Of a stretch of DNA of 64,000 nucleotides, positions 24,601-32,149 are shown in pieces (within the stretch, counting starts at the first letter, position 1; every line of letters starts with the position of its first letter). A program made the translations under genes and the position numbers. The notes under the pieces are model-generated. The model saw only the letters and a list, made by a program, of their open reading frames with translations, was not told the DNA's origin and searched no databases. Source of the DNA: VRUE01 sp963715455 (GTDB lineage Bacteria > Actinomycetota > Thermoleophilia > Solirubrobacterales > 70-9); contig OY970245.1 of the NCBI GenBank assembly GCA_963715455.1, positions 806,001-870,000 on the forward strand, given 5' to 3'.

Positions 24601-25491
24601 TCAGGTCGTGTTCTGCCTGAGCGTCCCTATCAGGGCGGCGACCTCCATGATCTCGGGGTCTTCCGCCATTTGATTCAACAGGTGGACGATGACCTCGGCC
24701 CCCTCTTCGACCAGCACGCTCGGCAAGTCGAGCTTTGGTTCGATCACCTTCCAGCGATTGCGGACGACCTTACTTGCAACCTCTCTCATCATGTATCCCA
24801 AGCCCCTGTCCGTTTCGGGAATGGTGTTGAGGATTTCCTCAAATTCGCCCCAGATCTCCTCGTGAATCTCGTACTTCATGCCCCCCGGCTCAAGACGGCG
24901 CTCGGTGATTTCGAGGAGGTCGGTGAAGTCCATCGCGACTAGGACACGCTCGTGAGCATGACGCCTCTTCTTTTTCCTGCCTTCCTTCTCCCTCTCTTCT
25001 CTTGCCGCCTGCGCATCACGGGCGCTGAGAGCAAGCAGGCTGTAATGCTTGAGGCGGGATCGCCAAGTGAGGCTATCCACGGTCTCCTTGGTGAGAATGT
25101 CGTCCTCGTCAAAGCGGATCGTGACGCTTTTCTGGCCGGAGCTAACGCCTTTGACCGGGTCCACCTGATTGGCTGGGAGGGCGTACCAGCCGACTTCCCC
25201 GACTACATCCCAGAGGACCATCAGCACCAGGTCCAGGGTGCGGATCCACCGCATCGCCTGGTCGAAGGGAATCGAGTGCCTAAATCCGCCGCTCTTCAGC
25301 CGATAACTGTCTATCTCGGCCGTTCCCTCGACCTGGATCCAGAGCCGGCTGGCGTCCATCTCAAAACCATGGTCGGTCTGGACGAGCAGATCCTCACCGT
25401 AAGTATTGACAATCCCCTCAGGCGCCGGACCGGCATCGGCGATCAAGTCAGAGACGTCGTGGAGCGCTTCTTCCTGGGGGCTTTGCGTCAC
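24601..25491 (-). CDS. DUF4365-like protein, paralogue B
   Basis: 296 aa from GTG 25491, with the frame open upstream to 25776 inside R2. The domain NTYGEDLLVQTDHGFEMDASRLWIQVEGTAEI and FDQAMRWIRTLDLVLMVLWDVVGEVGWYALP matches paralogue A throughout. It also shares VLVAMDFTDLLEITER and RNRWKVIEPKLDLPSVLVEEGAE near the C-terminus. Relative to A it has a basic EKEGRKKKRRH insert. The Q-x-K Lys of A is Glu here (QVEG), so if the fold is nuclease-like this copy may be inactive. It is tail-to-tail with A. Confidence 0.65.
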   Translation of the reverse strand: MTQSPQEEALHDVSDLIADAGPAPEGIVNTYGEDLLVQTDHGFEMDASRLWIQVEGTAEIDSYRLKSGGFRHSIPFDQAMRWIRTLDLVLMVLWDVVGEVGWYALPANQVDPVKGVSSGQKSVTIRFDEDDILTKETVDSLTWRSRLKHYSLLALSARDAQAAREEREKEGRKKKRRHAHERVLVAMDFTDLLEITERRLEPGGMKYEIHEEIWGEFEEILNTIPETDRGLGYMMREVASKVVRNRWKVIEPKLDLPSVLVEEGAEVIVHLLNQMAEDPEIMEVAALIGTLRQNTT

Positions 25492-25702
25492 AAGTTCGCA
25501 GAAATCTTGACAGTGGAGTCGGCGGATCAAGCGAGCTATGGCACCGTGAACTCGACCGAGACGCAGCCCAAATTCGTCGTTGTCGGGCCGCGTGCAGAAG
25601 CCGGCGAAGACGTTGATCCCGTCCGCGGTGAGCGTTCCCCGTATGAGGTCGTAGGAGAAGGGCCGGTGCCGGAGCGCCCAAGGCGATGGGGCGCACCACC
25701 GT

Positions 25703-25864
25703 TTTGCGTCAGCAAACCCCTTCAGAATGCGAAATCCGGACGAATGCGAGGGCCGGACTAGGGAACCACATTGCACAAGCTGGGGAAAGCCCCCAAATGA
25801 GCGGTAGGACCTCTGGCCTTAAAGCGGCTCTGGGCGCGGGTTGGAAAAAGCCAGAGCAGCCCAT
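25703..25864. repeat. Island right-end module, copy R2
   Basis: Second copy of the 22197-22361 module, opening with the same TTTGCGTCAGCAAA palindrome and ending CCAGAGCAGCCCAT. It lies 754 bp inside the right attachment repeat, so a third short segment (with the hypothetical gene at 25921) separates R2 from the attachment site. The 25492-25702 stretch before it has no convincing gene. Confidence 0.82.
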
Positions 25865-25920
25865 TAATCCATCCAATCGATCGATCGAATCACTACCAAC
25901 ACAATCGAACGGCTACTCGA

Positions 25921-26430
25921 TCAAGATGGCTCGCCGGGAGGTTTGTAGTCGACGGCTTCGTCGGCGAATTTCTCGAGCAGCGCAAGCTCACGGTTGAAAG
26001 TCCCTGCCGGCGCTGCCATGAAGTGAACGCGATCCGGTTCGTAGCGGACCGCGAGGCAGGGGTCCTCCTCGCTGGAGCCGCGGCCGAGCATGGCCGCGAT
26101 CCGGCACTCGGTTCCCTCCCCGATGACCCGCAAGATGGAGCTCAGCCTGTCTCCCGGGTTTTTATCACCAGACTCCGGATCGAATGTCTCGGCGATTTCG
26201 CTGGTATCGATCTCGTTATCGGTCGCGATGCCCTGGGCGAGGTTGCCCATGGAGACGATGGCGCTGTCGTCGGTCGAGACCCCGGCCCACGCGGTCCCAT
26301 CCTGGGCCACGCGCACGACGGTCGCATTCTGACCCTCTCGAATCAAGAGGATGGCTAGATTCTCTAGGTCGTAGTACTGGCGGAGGCTCTCCAGCATGTA
26401 CGGGTATCGTTCTTTGGGCGTGGGCTCCAT
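25921..26430 (-). CDS. Hypothetical protein
   Basis: 169 aa from ATG 26430. I recognise no family. It is acidic and soluble-looking, with an N-terminal YPYMLESLRQYYDLENLAILLI segment split by charged residues, then beta-rich NATVVRVAQDGTAWAGV and a C-terminal helix FNRELALLEKFADEAVDY. It is the last gene before the right attachment repeat and lies outside the R2 module. It could be a remnant cargo of a third element or part of the island tail. Confidence 0.55.
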   Translation of the reverse strand: MEPTPKERYPYMLESLRQYYDLENLAILLIREGQNATVVRVAQDGTAWAGVSTDDSAIVSMGNLAQGIATDNEIDTSEIAETFDPESGDKNPGDRLSSILRVIGEGTECRIAAMLGRGSSEEDPCLAVRYEPDRVHFMAAPAGTFNRELALLEKFADEAVDYKPPGEPS

Positions 26431-26618
26431 GATCGTTCCGTTCAGTTGACCGCAGATAGTTCCGCTTGGGTCCTGGTGAAAACTCGCGCGAGTCTATCTA
26501 CGCCTTATCGGAAATACAAAACAACTAGGCCAGTCGCCTCAACAGGTGTGCCCGGCGAGGGCTACCGCACCGTCTTCGGCGCTCGCTGTTTGGCTCCTTT
26601 CGCGCCCCGAGGATCGCA

Positions 26619-26661
26619 ACTGAAAATCGTGGTGTCGCCGGTTCGATTCCGGCCCTCGCCA
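26619..26661 (+). repeat. Right attachment repeat (tRNA-Phe 3' fragment)
   Basis: 43 bp identical to 9274-9316. It lacks the acceptor 5' strand and D-arm, so it is not a tRNA gene but the displaced 3' end of the original target. Downstream sequence (CTCACTCACTCTG) should be the ancestral chromosome flank of tRNA-Phe. Confidence 0.92.
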
Positions 26662-26731
26662 CTCACTCACTCTGACTCTCTAAGCCCGTTGCCCCCGTGC
26701 GCGGGGTGCCTTATCTAGGCGTTCTGTTTGG

Positions 26732-26780
26732 GGCCAGTGGCCGTCGGTCAGCTCTAGGTCCCGCTTGGCCGCCAGCAGGG
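26732..26780 (-). pseudogene. Fragment of homing-repeat protein gene (decayed)
   Basis: GGCCAGTGGCC, CAGCTCTAGGTCCCGC and TTGGCCGCCAGCAGGG match the + strand of 20305-20355, the region encoding LLAARRDLELPEGHW of the 20150-20815 gene. Only ~50 bp remain and no frame is kept. It lies just outside the right attachment site. Confidence 0.7.
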
Positions 26781-26843
26781 CAGCGACCCGGGCCAACTGA
26801 CGCTGCGTCTTGACCATTCTCAAGTTATATATCTGATTTGACG

Positions 26844-26849
26844 TATACT
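26844..26849 (+). promoter_or_regulatory. -10 element for the XRE-NTase pair, probably leaderless
   Basis: TATACT ends 6 nt before ATG 26856, so the expected transcription start is at or next to the A of ATG. No Shine-Dalgarno sequence fits in that gap. The AT-rich AGTTATATATCTGATT just upstream contrasts with the GC-rich surroundings and may hold the operator. Confidence 0.5.
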
Positions 26850-26855
26850 CTCAGC

Positions 26856-27215
26856 ATGGAGGATGCCAGAAAATCACCTCGCTGCGGGCTCTTGGTCCGC
26901 GAAGCGCGTCGTCGCCACAAGCTCGACCAGGCAGAGCTCGCTCGGCGCCTTGGCACCAGCCAGGCGGCGATCTCGCGAATAGAGCGCGATCTCGTCTCCC
27001 CTTCGATCGAGACCCTGAACAGGATCATGGAGGCGATGGGCGAGACGATCATCGTCTCGACGACCCCGCTAAACGAGGCGGGCCCCGGCGCCGGGAACGT
27101 GGCGATCTCTGAGCTGCGCGCCGACTACGAGCAGCTCACGCCGGGCGAGCGTCTGGAGCAGGCGGCCGAGCTCAGCAAGGTCGCCACCGAGCTGGCGATG
27201 GGAGCGGAGACCTGA
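26856..27215 (+). CDS. XRE-family antitoxin-like regulator
   Basis: 119 aa from ATG 26856; a TTG at 26838 would place the start upstream of the -10 box and is rejected. The HTH domain spans residues ~14-66 (LVREARRRHKLDQAELARRLGTS, QAAISRIERDLVSPSIETL, IMEAMGETIIV). The C-terminal helices (ELRADYEQLTPGERLEQAAELSK) probably contact the partner. The stop TGA overlaps the ATG of the nucleotidyltransferase gene by 1 nt. The arrangement is that of XRE antitoxin with MNT/AbiEii-type toxin. Confidence 0.8.
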   Translation: MEDARKSPRCGLLVREARRRHKLDQAELARRLGTSQAAISRIERDLVSPSIETLNRIMEAMGETIIVSTTPLNEAGPGAGNVAISELRADYEQLTPGERLEQAAELSKVATELAMGAET

Positions 27216-27769
27216 TGGCGCGGGGATCCGGGGGCAGCGATCGACGCTCGGGGGCGACTTCTCGTCGCCCACTCGAAGTCGATGAGCTGCTGGAGGTCAT
27301 CGACGCTCACGAGGTCGACTACGTGATCATCGGCGGGTTCGCGGTTGCGGCCCATGGCCACCCCCGAGCAACCAAGGACGTCGATATCTGCCCCAATCCC
27401 AAGCAGGCGAACCACCGTCGACTTGCCGCTGCCCTCGAGGAGCTCGAGGCAACCCCGATCGACATCGACGAGTTCAGGGGTGAGTTCGACCTGCGACCCG
27501 GCTACGAGGGCTTGCAGCAAGGCGGCAACTGGACCCTGATGACCAAGCATGGCCGCCTCGATGTGATGCGGACCTTCAGCTTCGAGGGAACCGATGAGGA
27601 GCTTGGCGACTACACCGATATCGCCGGCCACGCTGTCTCCCGAGACTTCTACGGCAAGCCACGCAGGTTCTGCGGGTACGAGGACCTGCTGGCGATGAAG
27701 CGCGCCGCCAATCGAGACCAGGACCGGATCGACGTCAACAGCCTGAAGCAGGCTCGCCGGGAACTCTGA
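27215..27769 (+). CDS. Nucleotidyltransferase, toxin-like
   Basis: 184 aa. The pol-beta-like fold is shown by VDYVIIGGFAVAAHGHPRATKDVDI, with the GGFAV helix and D-x-D metal site in KDVDI. It is followed by GEFDLRPGYEG and LDVMRTFSFEG, where the third acidic strand is expected. The C-terminus KRAANRDQDRIDVNSLKQA is typical of DUF6036/AbiEii-like NTases. Such enzymes add nucleotides or phosphates to tRNA or proteins and are neutralised by the co-encoded XRE protein. The first ~25 residues are low complexity and may be an extension. Confidence 0.8.
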   Translation: MARGSGGSDRRSGATSRRPLEVDELLEVIDAHEVDYVIIGGFAVAAHGHPRATKDVDICPNPKQANHRRLAAALEELEATPIDIDEFRGEFDLRPGYEGLQQGGNWTLMTKHGRLDVMRTFSFEGTDEELGDYTDIAGHAVSRDFYGKPRRFCGYEDLLAMKRAANRDQDRIDVNSLKQARREL

Positions 27770-27804
27770 CACGAAGCGCGCTCGAGCCCTTTACCGCGGG
27801 TCGT

Positions 27805-27855
27805 CGAAGTGGGGGCCCGCAGCACTGACCGCGCTGTCGTAGCCGCCAAACGCCT
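27805..27855. repeat. 51-bp direct repeat, left of potassium-channel gene
   Basis: CGAAGTGGGGGCCCGCAGCA, then CTGACCGCGCTGTCGTAGCC and GCCAAACGCCT. It matches 28355-28405 with two mismatches, and also the 3' end of the homing-repeat gene near 20160-20203 (coding KAFGGYDSAV on the minus strand). It is therefore a decayed gene fragment present twice. Confidence 0.8.
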
Positions 27856-27902
27856 TTCGAAAAGTGACCGCTCGCCGCCTCGATTCCTTGGTTGACCTTT
27901 CG

Positions 27903-28301
27903 TCAGTCGGCCTGGCCGCGGTGCCGACGGGCGCTCAGACGCTCGCGCGCCGAAGGGCTTTCGGCCTTCTGCGCGATGTATTGCTGAGCGACCGAGGCAA
28001 GCAGGGCGACGAACACACCGATGCCGGTGAGGATGTAGAAGATCGTGAAGATCTGGGTGCCGGCCGTAGTAGGCGAGAGGTCGCCGTAGCCGACGGTCGT
28101 CAGGGTCACGACGGAGAAGTAGAGCGACTCAACGACGGTCCAATCTTCGAAGCGCCAGTAAAAGAGTGTTCCGGTGAGCACCAAGGCAGCCGCGACAAAG
28201 GGCAGCGCCTTGGTCTCCGGGTCGTGCCAAACGCCGGCGACGGCACGCGCGAGCCCTCGGAACGCAAGCGCCAAAGGAACCATGGAGTCAGGTTTCGCCA
28301 T
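27903..28301 (-). CDS. Two-TM potassium channel (Ion_trans_2)
   Basis: 132 aa. TM1 is at residues ~33-50 (LPFVAAALVLTGTLFYW). The pore has the selectivity filter TLTTVGYGDLSP, and TM2 (IFTIFYILTGIGVFVALLASVA) ends in a basic tail QKAESPSARERLSARRHRG. It carries no RCK domain, so it is a minimal KcsA/KvAP-pore-like channel, expected to form tetramers in the membrane. It stands alone, flanked by 51-bp direct repeats (27805-27855 and 28355-28405), suggesting it was inserted or duplicated as a unit. Confidence 0.88.
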   Translation of the reverse strand: MAKPDSMVPLALAFRGLARAVAGVWHDPETKALPFVAAALVLTGTLFYWRFEDWTVVESLYFSVVTLTTVGYGDLSPTTAGTQIFTIFYILTGIGVFVALLASVAQQYIAQKAESPSARERLSARRHRGQAD

Positions 28302-28354
28302 GTCCGCGCGCTCTCCTGGACTGCATTGCGGTCCGGGAGGTTAGGCTCGTTCAT

Positions 28355-28479
28355 CGAAGTGGCGGTCCGCAGCACTGACCGCGCTGTCGTAGCCGCCAAA
28401 CGCCTCCTCCTTTGGAGAGGAGTTCCTTGCGGATCTCTTCGTAGGTGGTCGTGGAACGAACTCGCCATCGTCGGCGACC
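28355..28479 (-). pseudogene. Internally deleted remnant of the homing-repeat gene
   Basis: 28355-28405 matches the 3' end of the 20150-20815 gene and is the second copy of the 51-bp direct repeat. It is joined directly to 28406-28479 (CTCCTTTGGAGAGG, CTTCGTAGGTGGTCGTGG, CCATCGTCGGCGACC), matching 20520-20596 (coding VPTTTYEEVRKERLSKGE). About 300 bp in between are missing, and frameshifts are present. The following 28480-28708 shows no gene that I can support. Confidence 0.75.
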
Positions 28480-28708
28480 CCGAGTTCCGTGCCGAGCTTG
28501 AGACGTTTGAGGGGAGCTGGATCGAGCGACGTTGCCGCGGCGACTGCGGTTGACCAGAAGCCTTCGACGCAGTTGGACCCGGCGTTCGCTGGCAGATCAG
28601 CAGCGCCGATACTCCGGCGTCGTCTCGTCGCTGACTGCGTCCATGAGCCTCGAGTCGGGCCCTCGCCGTGTCGCCGGTCGCTTGACTCGACCCGAGACCT
28701 CAGGTGGC

Positions 28709-31700
28709 TCAGAGGGTGACGGTGTCGGCGAAGACCGTGCGGCGGGTGAGCTGCGCTTCGAGGGGATCGGTGGGGGCGGTGCGCGAGGGTTCGATGTCCT
28801 CGATCTCCTTGACGACCAGGCGGTGTGCCCTGCCGTCGGCGGGCACCTGGATCGAGTCCAGGGGCTTGCCGAGGACGCCGGTTGTGGTGCTCTCGGGATG
28901 CCAGCCGGCCAGGTTGGCGTCGGAGCTCAGGGTGGTGAGCTCCGATGTGGGCTGACCCGCGGCGGCTGACTCGAGCCGCGCCTCCACCCGGTTCCAGGGC
29001 CCGCCTGGGGCTCGACCGGTGAGCGTCACCACCGGGCCCGCGTCAGTGCGCTGCACGGTCAGGGTTCGGTTGGGCAGCAGCGAGACGGGGTCGGGCTTGA
29101 CGAGCGTCGAGAGCTCCAGGCCGGGCAGGCTGTGGGGTTGGTATCGGGCCAGGCAAAGACGCACGAACGGACTGTAGGACTGCTCGGCGAGGTTGCCGAG
29201 GCCGATGTCGGCGAAGCGGCGCCCTTCGGCGTACCAGACGGCGTAGGGCGCGACGGGGAGGATCGCCCCGGATTCGGGATCCTGCGCCAGACCCACTTCG
29301 CCGGTCACGGTGCGGTCGGTCGGCTGGGAGCCGGGGGCGGGGGTCTTGTAGAACGGATCCCGGTAGGCGGTTGTGTAGAGCGTTGGGTGCTTGGCCGGGT
29401 CTGTCGGCGCAGATCGCTCGCCCTCGCCCGCCGGCGACCCCGCGAGGGTCGCGTCGGGCAGGACGATCAGGCCCAGTCGCTCGCCCTCGCCGGTCGCATA
29501 CCAGGGGCCGCCGAGCTCGACTCGCAACCGCCCGCCCTCGCGCGTGCGGGTCAGGGTCGTCCCGTCATCGCTCTCCTGCCAGGTGAAGGCGGGCACCACG
29601 GAGAGCACGGTCGGTGGCGCCGGGCGCGCCGTGTTCGGCACCGAGACCGGTCCGAGGTCGGCGCGCGCGGTGAACGCCTCCTCGGGCTCGCTCGGGTCGA
29701 AGAAGCCGCGGAACCTGCTGCGCGCCGACAGGGTGTAGGTGATCTCGCGGTGCTTGGTGTCGGCGAACTCGTGCCGGATCGCGGGCAGCGCCTCGTCATC
29801 GAGCCCAACCGGCAGCGACTCGAGCACCTCCTCGGTGGCCTCCGGCTCAGGGGCGTCGGCCCACTCCTTCCAGCTGGCGCTGACGTCGACCTGGACGGTG
29901 CTGTCGCGGTCGATGCCCAGCCGCGGGTTGTCGGCATCGGCGATCAGGGCGTCTGTGCCGTCCGGCACGCGGGTCGCTGTCAGCGACGCGGCGGGCAGGG
30001 CCAGTGGCCGGCGCACGGCATGCACGACGTGCAGCGTGCGCGCCGGCGTGATCACCGGGTGCCTCCCCGAGCGGGCCGCCTTGGTCGCGACCTCGTCCTC
30101 GGCGATCCAGGCTCCGGCGGCGAAGCGATCGAGATAGTCGTTGTCCAGCTTCGAGGACAGCTCCAGCGTGGCTTGCTGGCCGGGCGGGATGAAGAGCGTC
30201 GCGGTCTGGTTGTCGGCCCAATCCAGGTCGATCGCCGTGCCCAGCTCCGCCGGCTCCACCTCGACGGTCTTCGGCTCGTGGTCGGGCCAGGTCTCTTTGC
30301 CCCAGGCTTTGATCCTCACCGGCGTCGGCGCCGAGCCGGTGCTCCAGGGCACGGCGAGCAAGGCGACGCCCTCGGCCGCTGGGTCGGGCAGCCAGGTGTA
30401 GTGGCGGCCGTTGCGTGTCTCGGCGCCCGCCCGCGGCTCGGCCAGCGCCCGGCGCGCGTTGCGCCAGGTGTCCTCGTCCTCGCCGTCGAGCTTGCCGTGA
30501 TGCTCGGCGATCGTGAAGGTCGCCGCCGATGGCAGCAGGGCGCGGCTGTCGTTGGGGGGGTAGTCGGCCAACCCGTTCGCTGCCGGATCGCCGCGCGGGT
30601 CGCTGCGCACGACGAGGACGTCGAGCTTGCCGCCGGGGCCGAGCAGCTCGTGATTGAGCTCTGTCTCCTCGCCTTTGGTGACCAGCAGCCCAGCGGGCGG
30701 CGGGATCTCAGGCGGCGCCAGCGGCTCGTAGCGGCCGTAGTGGGTTTCCGCGCTCGCGCCGGCATCGCCCTGCTCGTCGAACTCGACCCCACCGCCGGCG
30801 AGGTCGACGACCCGCGCGCGCAGTTCGTAGGAAGACCCGAAGCGCAGCTCTGGGTCGGGCGATTGCCGATCGGGATCGAGCCCGTGATCCCACTCGAACT
30901 CGTAGGGCATCTGGGCGGTGCGCATCGGCCCAAGGCCCGGTTCCCCCAGCGAGGGCCGCGGCAGCGCGAGGTTCCAGCCGCTCCAACGGGCGACGACCTC
31001 GTCGGTGCGCGGCACGCCGCGATCGAGGACCGCCGCCGCGGGCTTCACGTGGCCCTCCTCCACTTGCCGTCCTTTGCCGATCGTCACCCCGTTTACCCGG
31101 TACTTGGCGCTGCGGCGGGTCAGCGAGTGCCAGTCCCTACCCGGTTCCCGCACGTCGATCCGGTAGCCGAGGGCCAGGTCGTCGGCGGTCAAGGCGGGAC
31201 CGTCGGCAAGCGACTCGCGCCTCGCGTTGCCGCTCGCCCGTTCGTTGCGCGCTGCCAGCGCCGCGCGCCGGTTGCGCTGTACGAGCATCAGGCCGCTCGT
31301 GCGCAGCTCCGGCAGCGTCGCCGGCTCGTCCGGGTTGCCGGCAAGGGCCGCCTTGGTGTCGGCGAGCCGCGCGACCGCGCCGTCGACGTCGAGGGTCGCC
31401 ACTTCCCAGCCGTCTTGCAGGTCGACCAGGCCGTCGGAGATCGTCGCGGTCGGGGCCGGCAGGAAGCCTTGGTTGGAGACGACGAAGGCCGTGCGCGGCG
31501 AGACGACGGCGCCGATGCCGGCCGGCGCGCCGGGCCAGTGGACGGCGATCTCACCCCGGTTGCCGGCGGCGGCGAGCGCTTTGCTCGGTACCGTCAGCTC
31601 GACCACCAGCCCGAGCGCGCGTAGCACCGCCGGGTACTCCCTGAGCAGGGCAATCGAGCCATGGAAGTCGGGCTCGACGAAGTCCGGTTTCTCCTCTTTT

Positions 31701-32149
31701 GGCGGGGGGGCCGGCGGGTTGGGCGCGGGCAGGTCAAGCCCTGCGACCTGGTCACGGACGACCTCCGGGTCGCCGACGCTGCGCGCGACCGTGCCGTATG
31801 CCGAGTCGATTTCCTCTGCGTGTTCGCCGGTCGACGCCACCTCCGGGTCCTTGTAGGTGCGCTGGCCGGCGTACGGCCTCACCGCGATGCTGCCGAAGAA
31901 CTCCGACCAGATCTTTGAGTCCCCTTTGCTGTGCCAGCTGATCGCCAGCGGGTCGAGGGGTGCGCCGGATGCGCCACGTATCTCGACTTCGACCTCGGCG
32001 TCGCGGACGAGGGCGGGCCAGTCGGCCAACCCGTAGTCATCGAGCGTCTTCCCCGGCCCAGTCAGGCGCGGGGTGAGGACGACGCGCAGCAGAGTCCGCT
32101 CGTCCTCGATCTGCACGCCGGGAACGGCGATCAGCAGCAGCTCGCTCAC
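28709..32149 (-). CDS. Giant protein of unknown function (1146 aa)
   Basis: 1146 aa from GTG 32149, whose GTGA overlaps the stop of the upstream giant gene. I recognise no family. No signal peptide or TM segment is apparent. The N-terminal ~125 residues are alpha/beta and begin LLLIAVPGVQIEDERTLLRV. A proline-rich linker (LPAPNPPAPPPKEEKP, ~138-155) follows. The remaining ~980 residues are mostly beta-rich, with WP/WSGWN, YRIDVREPGRDW and YELRARVVDLAG patterns that hint at several beta-sandwich modules. Trp and acidic residues are frequent, and the end is rich in VTLTG-type strands. It is the third gene of a tightly coupled operon and probably works with the 1179-aa and peptidoglycan-binding-domain proteins. 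Confidence 0.72.
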   Translation of the reverse strand: MSELLLIAVPGVQIEDERTLLRVVLTPRLTGPGKTLDDYGLADWPALVRDAEVEVEIRGASGAPLDPLAISWHSKGDSKIWSEFFGSIAVRPYAGQRTYKDPEVASTGEHAEEIDSAYGTVARSVGDPEVVRDQVAGLDLPAPNPPAPPPKEEKPDFVEPDFHGSIALLREYPAVLRALGLVVELTVPSKALAAAGNRGEIAVHWPGAPAGIGAVVSPRTAFVVSNQGFLPAPTATISDGLVDLQDGWEVATLDVDGAVARLADTKAALAGNPDEPATLPELRTSGLMLVQRNRRAALAARNERASGNARRESLADGPALTADDLALGYRIDVREPGRDWHSLTRRSAKYRVNGVTIGKGRQVEEGHVKPAAAVLDRGVPRTDEVVARWSGWNLALPRPSLGEPGLGPMRTAQMPYEFEWDHGLDPDRQSPDPELRFGSSYELRARVVDLAGGGVEFDEQGDAGASAETHYGRYEPLAPPEIPPPAGLLVTKGEETELNHELLGPGGKLDVLVVRSDPRGDPAANGLADYPPNDSRALLPSAATFTIAEHHGKLDGEDEDTWRNARRALAEPRAGAETRNGRHYTWLPDPAAEGVALLAVPWSTGSAPTPVRIKAWGKETWPDHEPKTVEVEPAELGTAIDLDWADNQTATLFIPPGQQATLELSSKLDNDYLDRFAAGAWIAEDEVATKAARSGRHPVITPARTLHVVHAVRRPLALPAASLTATRVPDGTDALIADADNPRLGIDRDSTVQVDVSASWKEWADAPEPEATEEVLESLPVGLDDEALPAIRHEFADTKHREITYTLSARSRFRGFFDPSEPEEAFTARADLGPVSVPNTARPAPPTVLSVVPAFTWQESDDGTTLTRTREGGRLRVELGGPWYATGEGERLGLIVLPDATLAGSPAGEGERSAPTDPAKHPTLYTTAYRDPFYKTPAPGSQPTDRTVTGEVGLAQDPESGAILPVAPYAVWYAEGRRFADIGLGNLAEQSYSPFVRLCLARYQPHSLPGLELSTLVKPDPVSLLPNRTLTVQRTDAGPVVTLTGRAPGGPWNRVEARLESAAAGQPTSELTTLSSDANLAGWHPESTTTGVLGKPLDSIQVPADGRAHRLVVKEIEDIEPSRTAPTDPLEAQLTRRTVFADTVTL

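Larger units (their letters stand above)
9274..26661. mobile_element. tRNA-Phe-integrated composite genomic island (~17.4 kb)
   Basis: The island is bounded by exact 43-bp repeats at 9274-9316 (in tRNA-Phe) and 26619-26661. It contains a DDE transposase-like gene, XRE regulators, defence-type cargo and internally duplicated ends. The left-end module occurs at 9322-9545 and 22371-22603, and the right-end module at 22197-22361 and 25703-25864. The order is therefore L1-cargo1-R1-L2-cargo2-R2-tail. Base composition dips in several cargo genes relative to the flanks. No tyrosine or serine recombinase gene is visible, so the mode of integration is open. Confidence 0.88.

Noticed and set aside
26619..26661. 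Second tRNA-Phe gene at the right island boundary
   Set aside because: Only the anticodon loop, variable region, T-arm and 3' acceptor strand are present; the 5' half is missing, so it is an attachment-site duplicate.
28489..28708. A gene in the gap before the giant operon's 3' end
   Set aside because: Short frames here overlap on both strands, show no motif, and follow directly on the decayed homing-repeat fragment.
29132..31624. An 830-codon open frame on the plus strand opposite the 1146-aa giant gene
   Set aside because: Very rich in R, G, Q and H with no predicted structure and no ribosome-binding site. The minus-strand gene is coupled by GTGA to its upstream neighbour, so that strand is the coding one.
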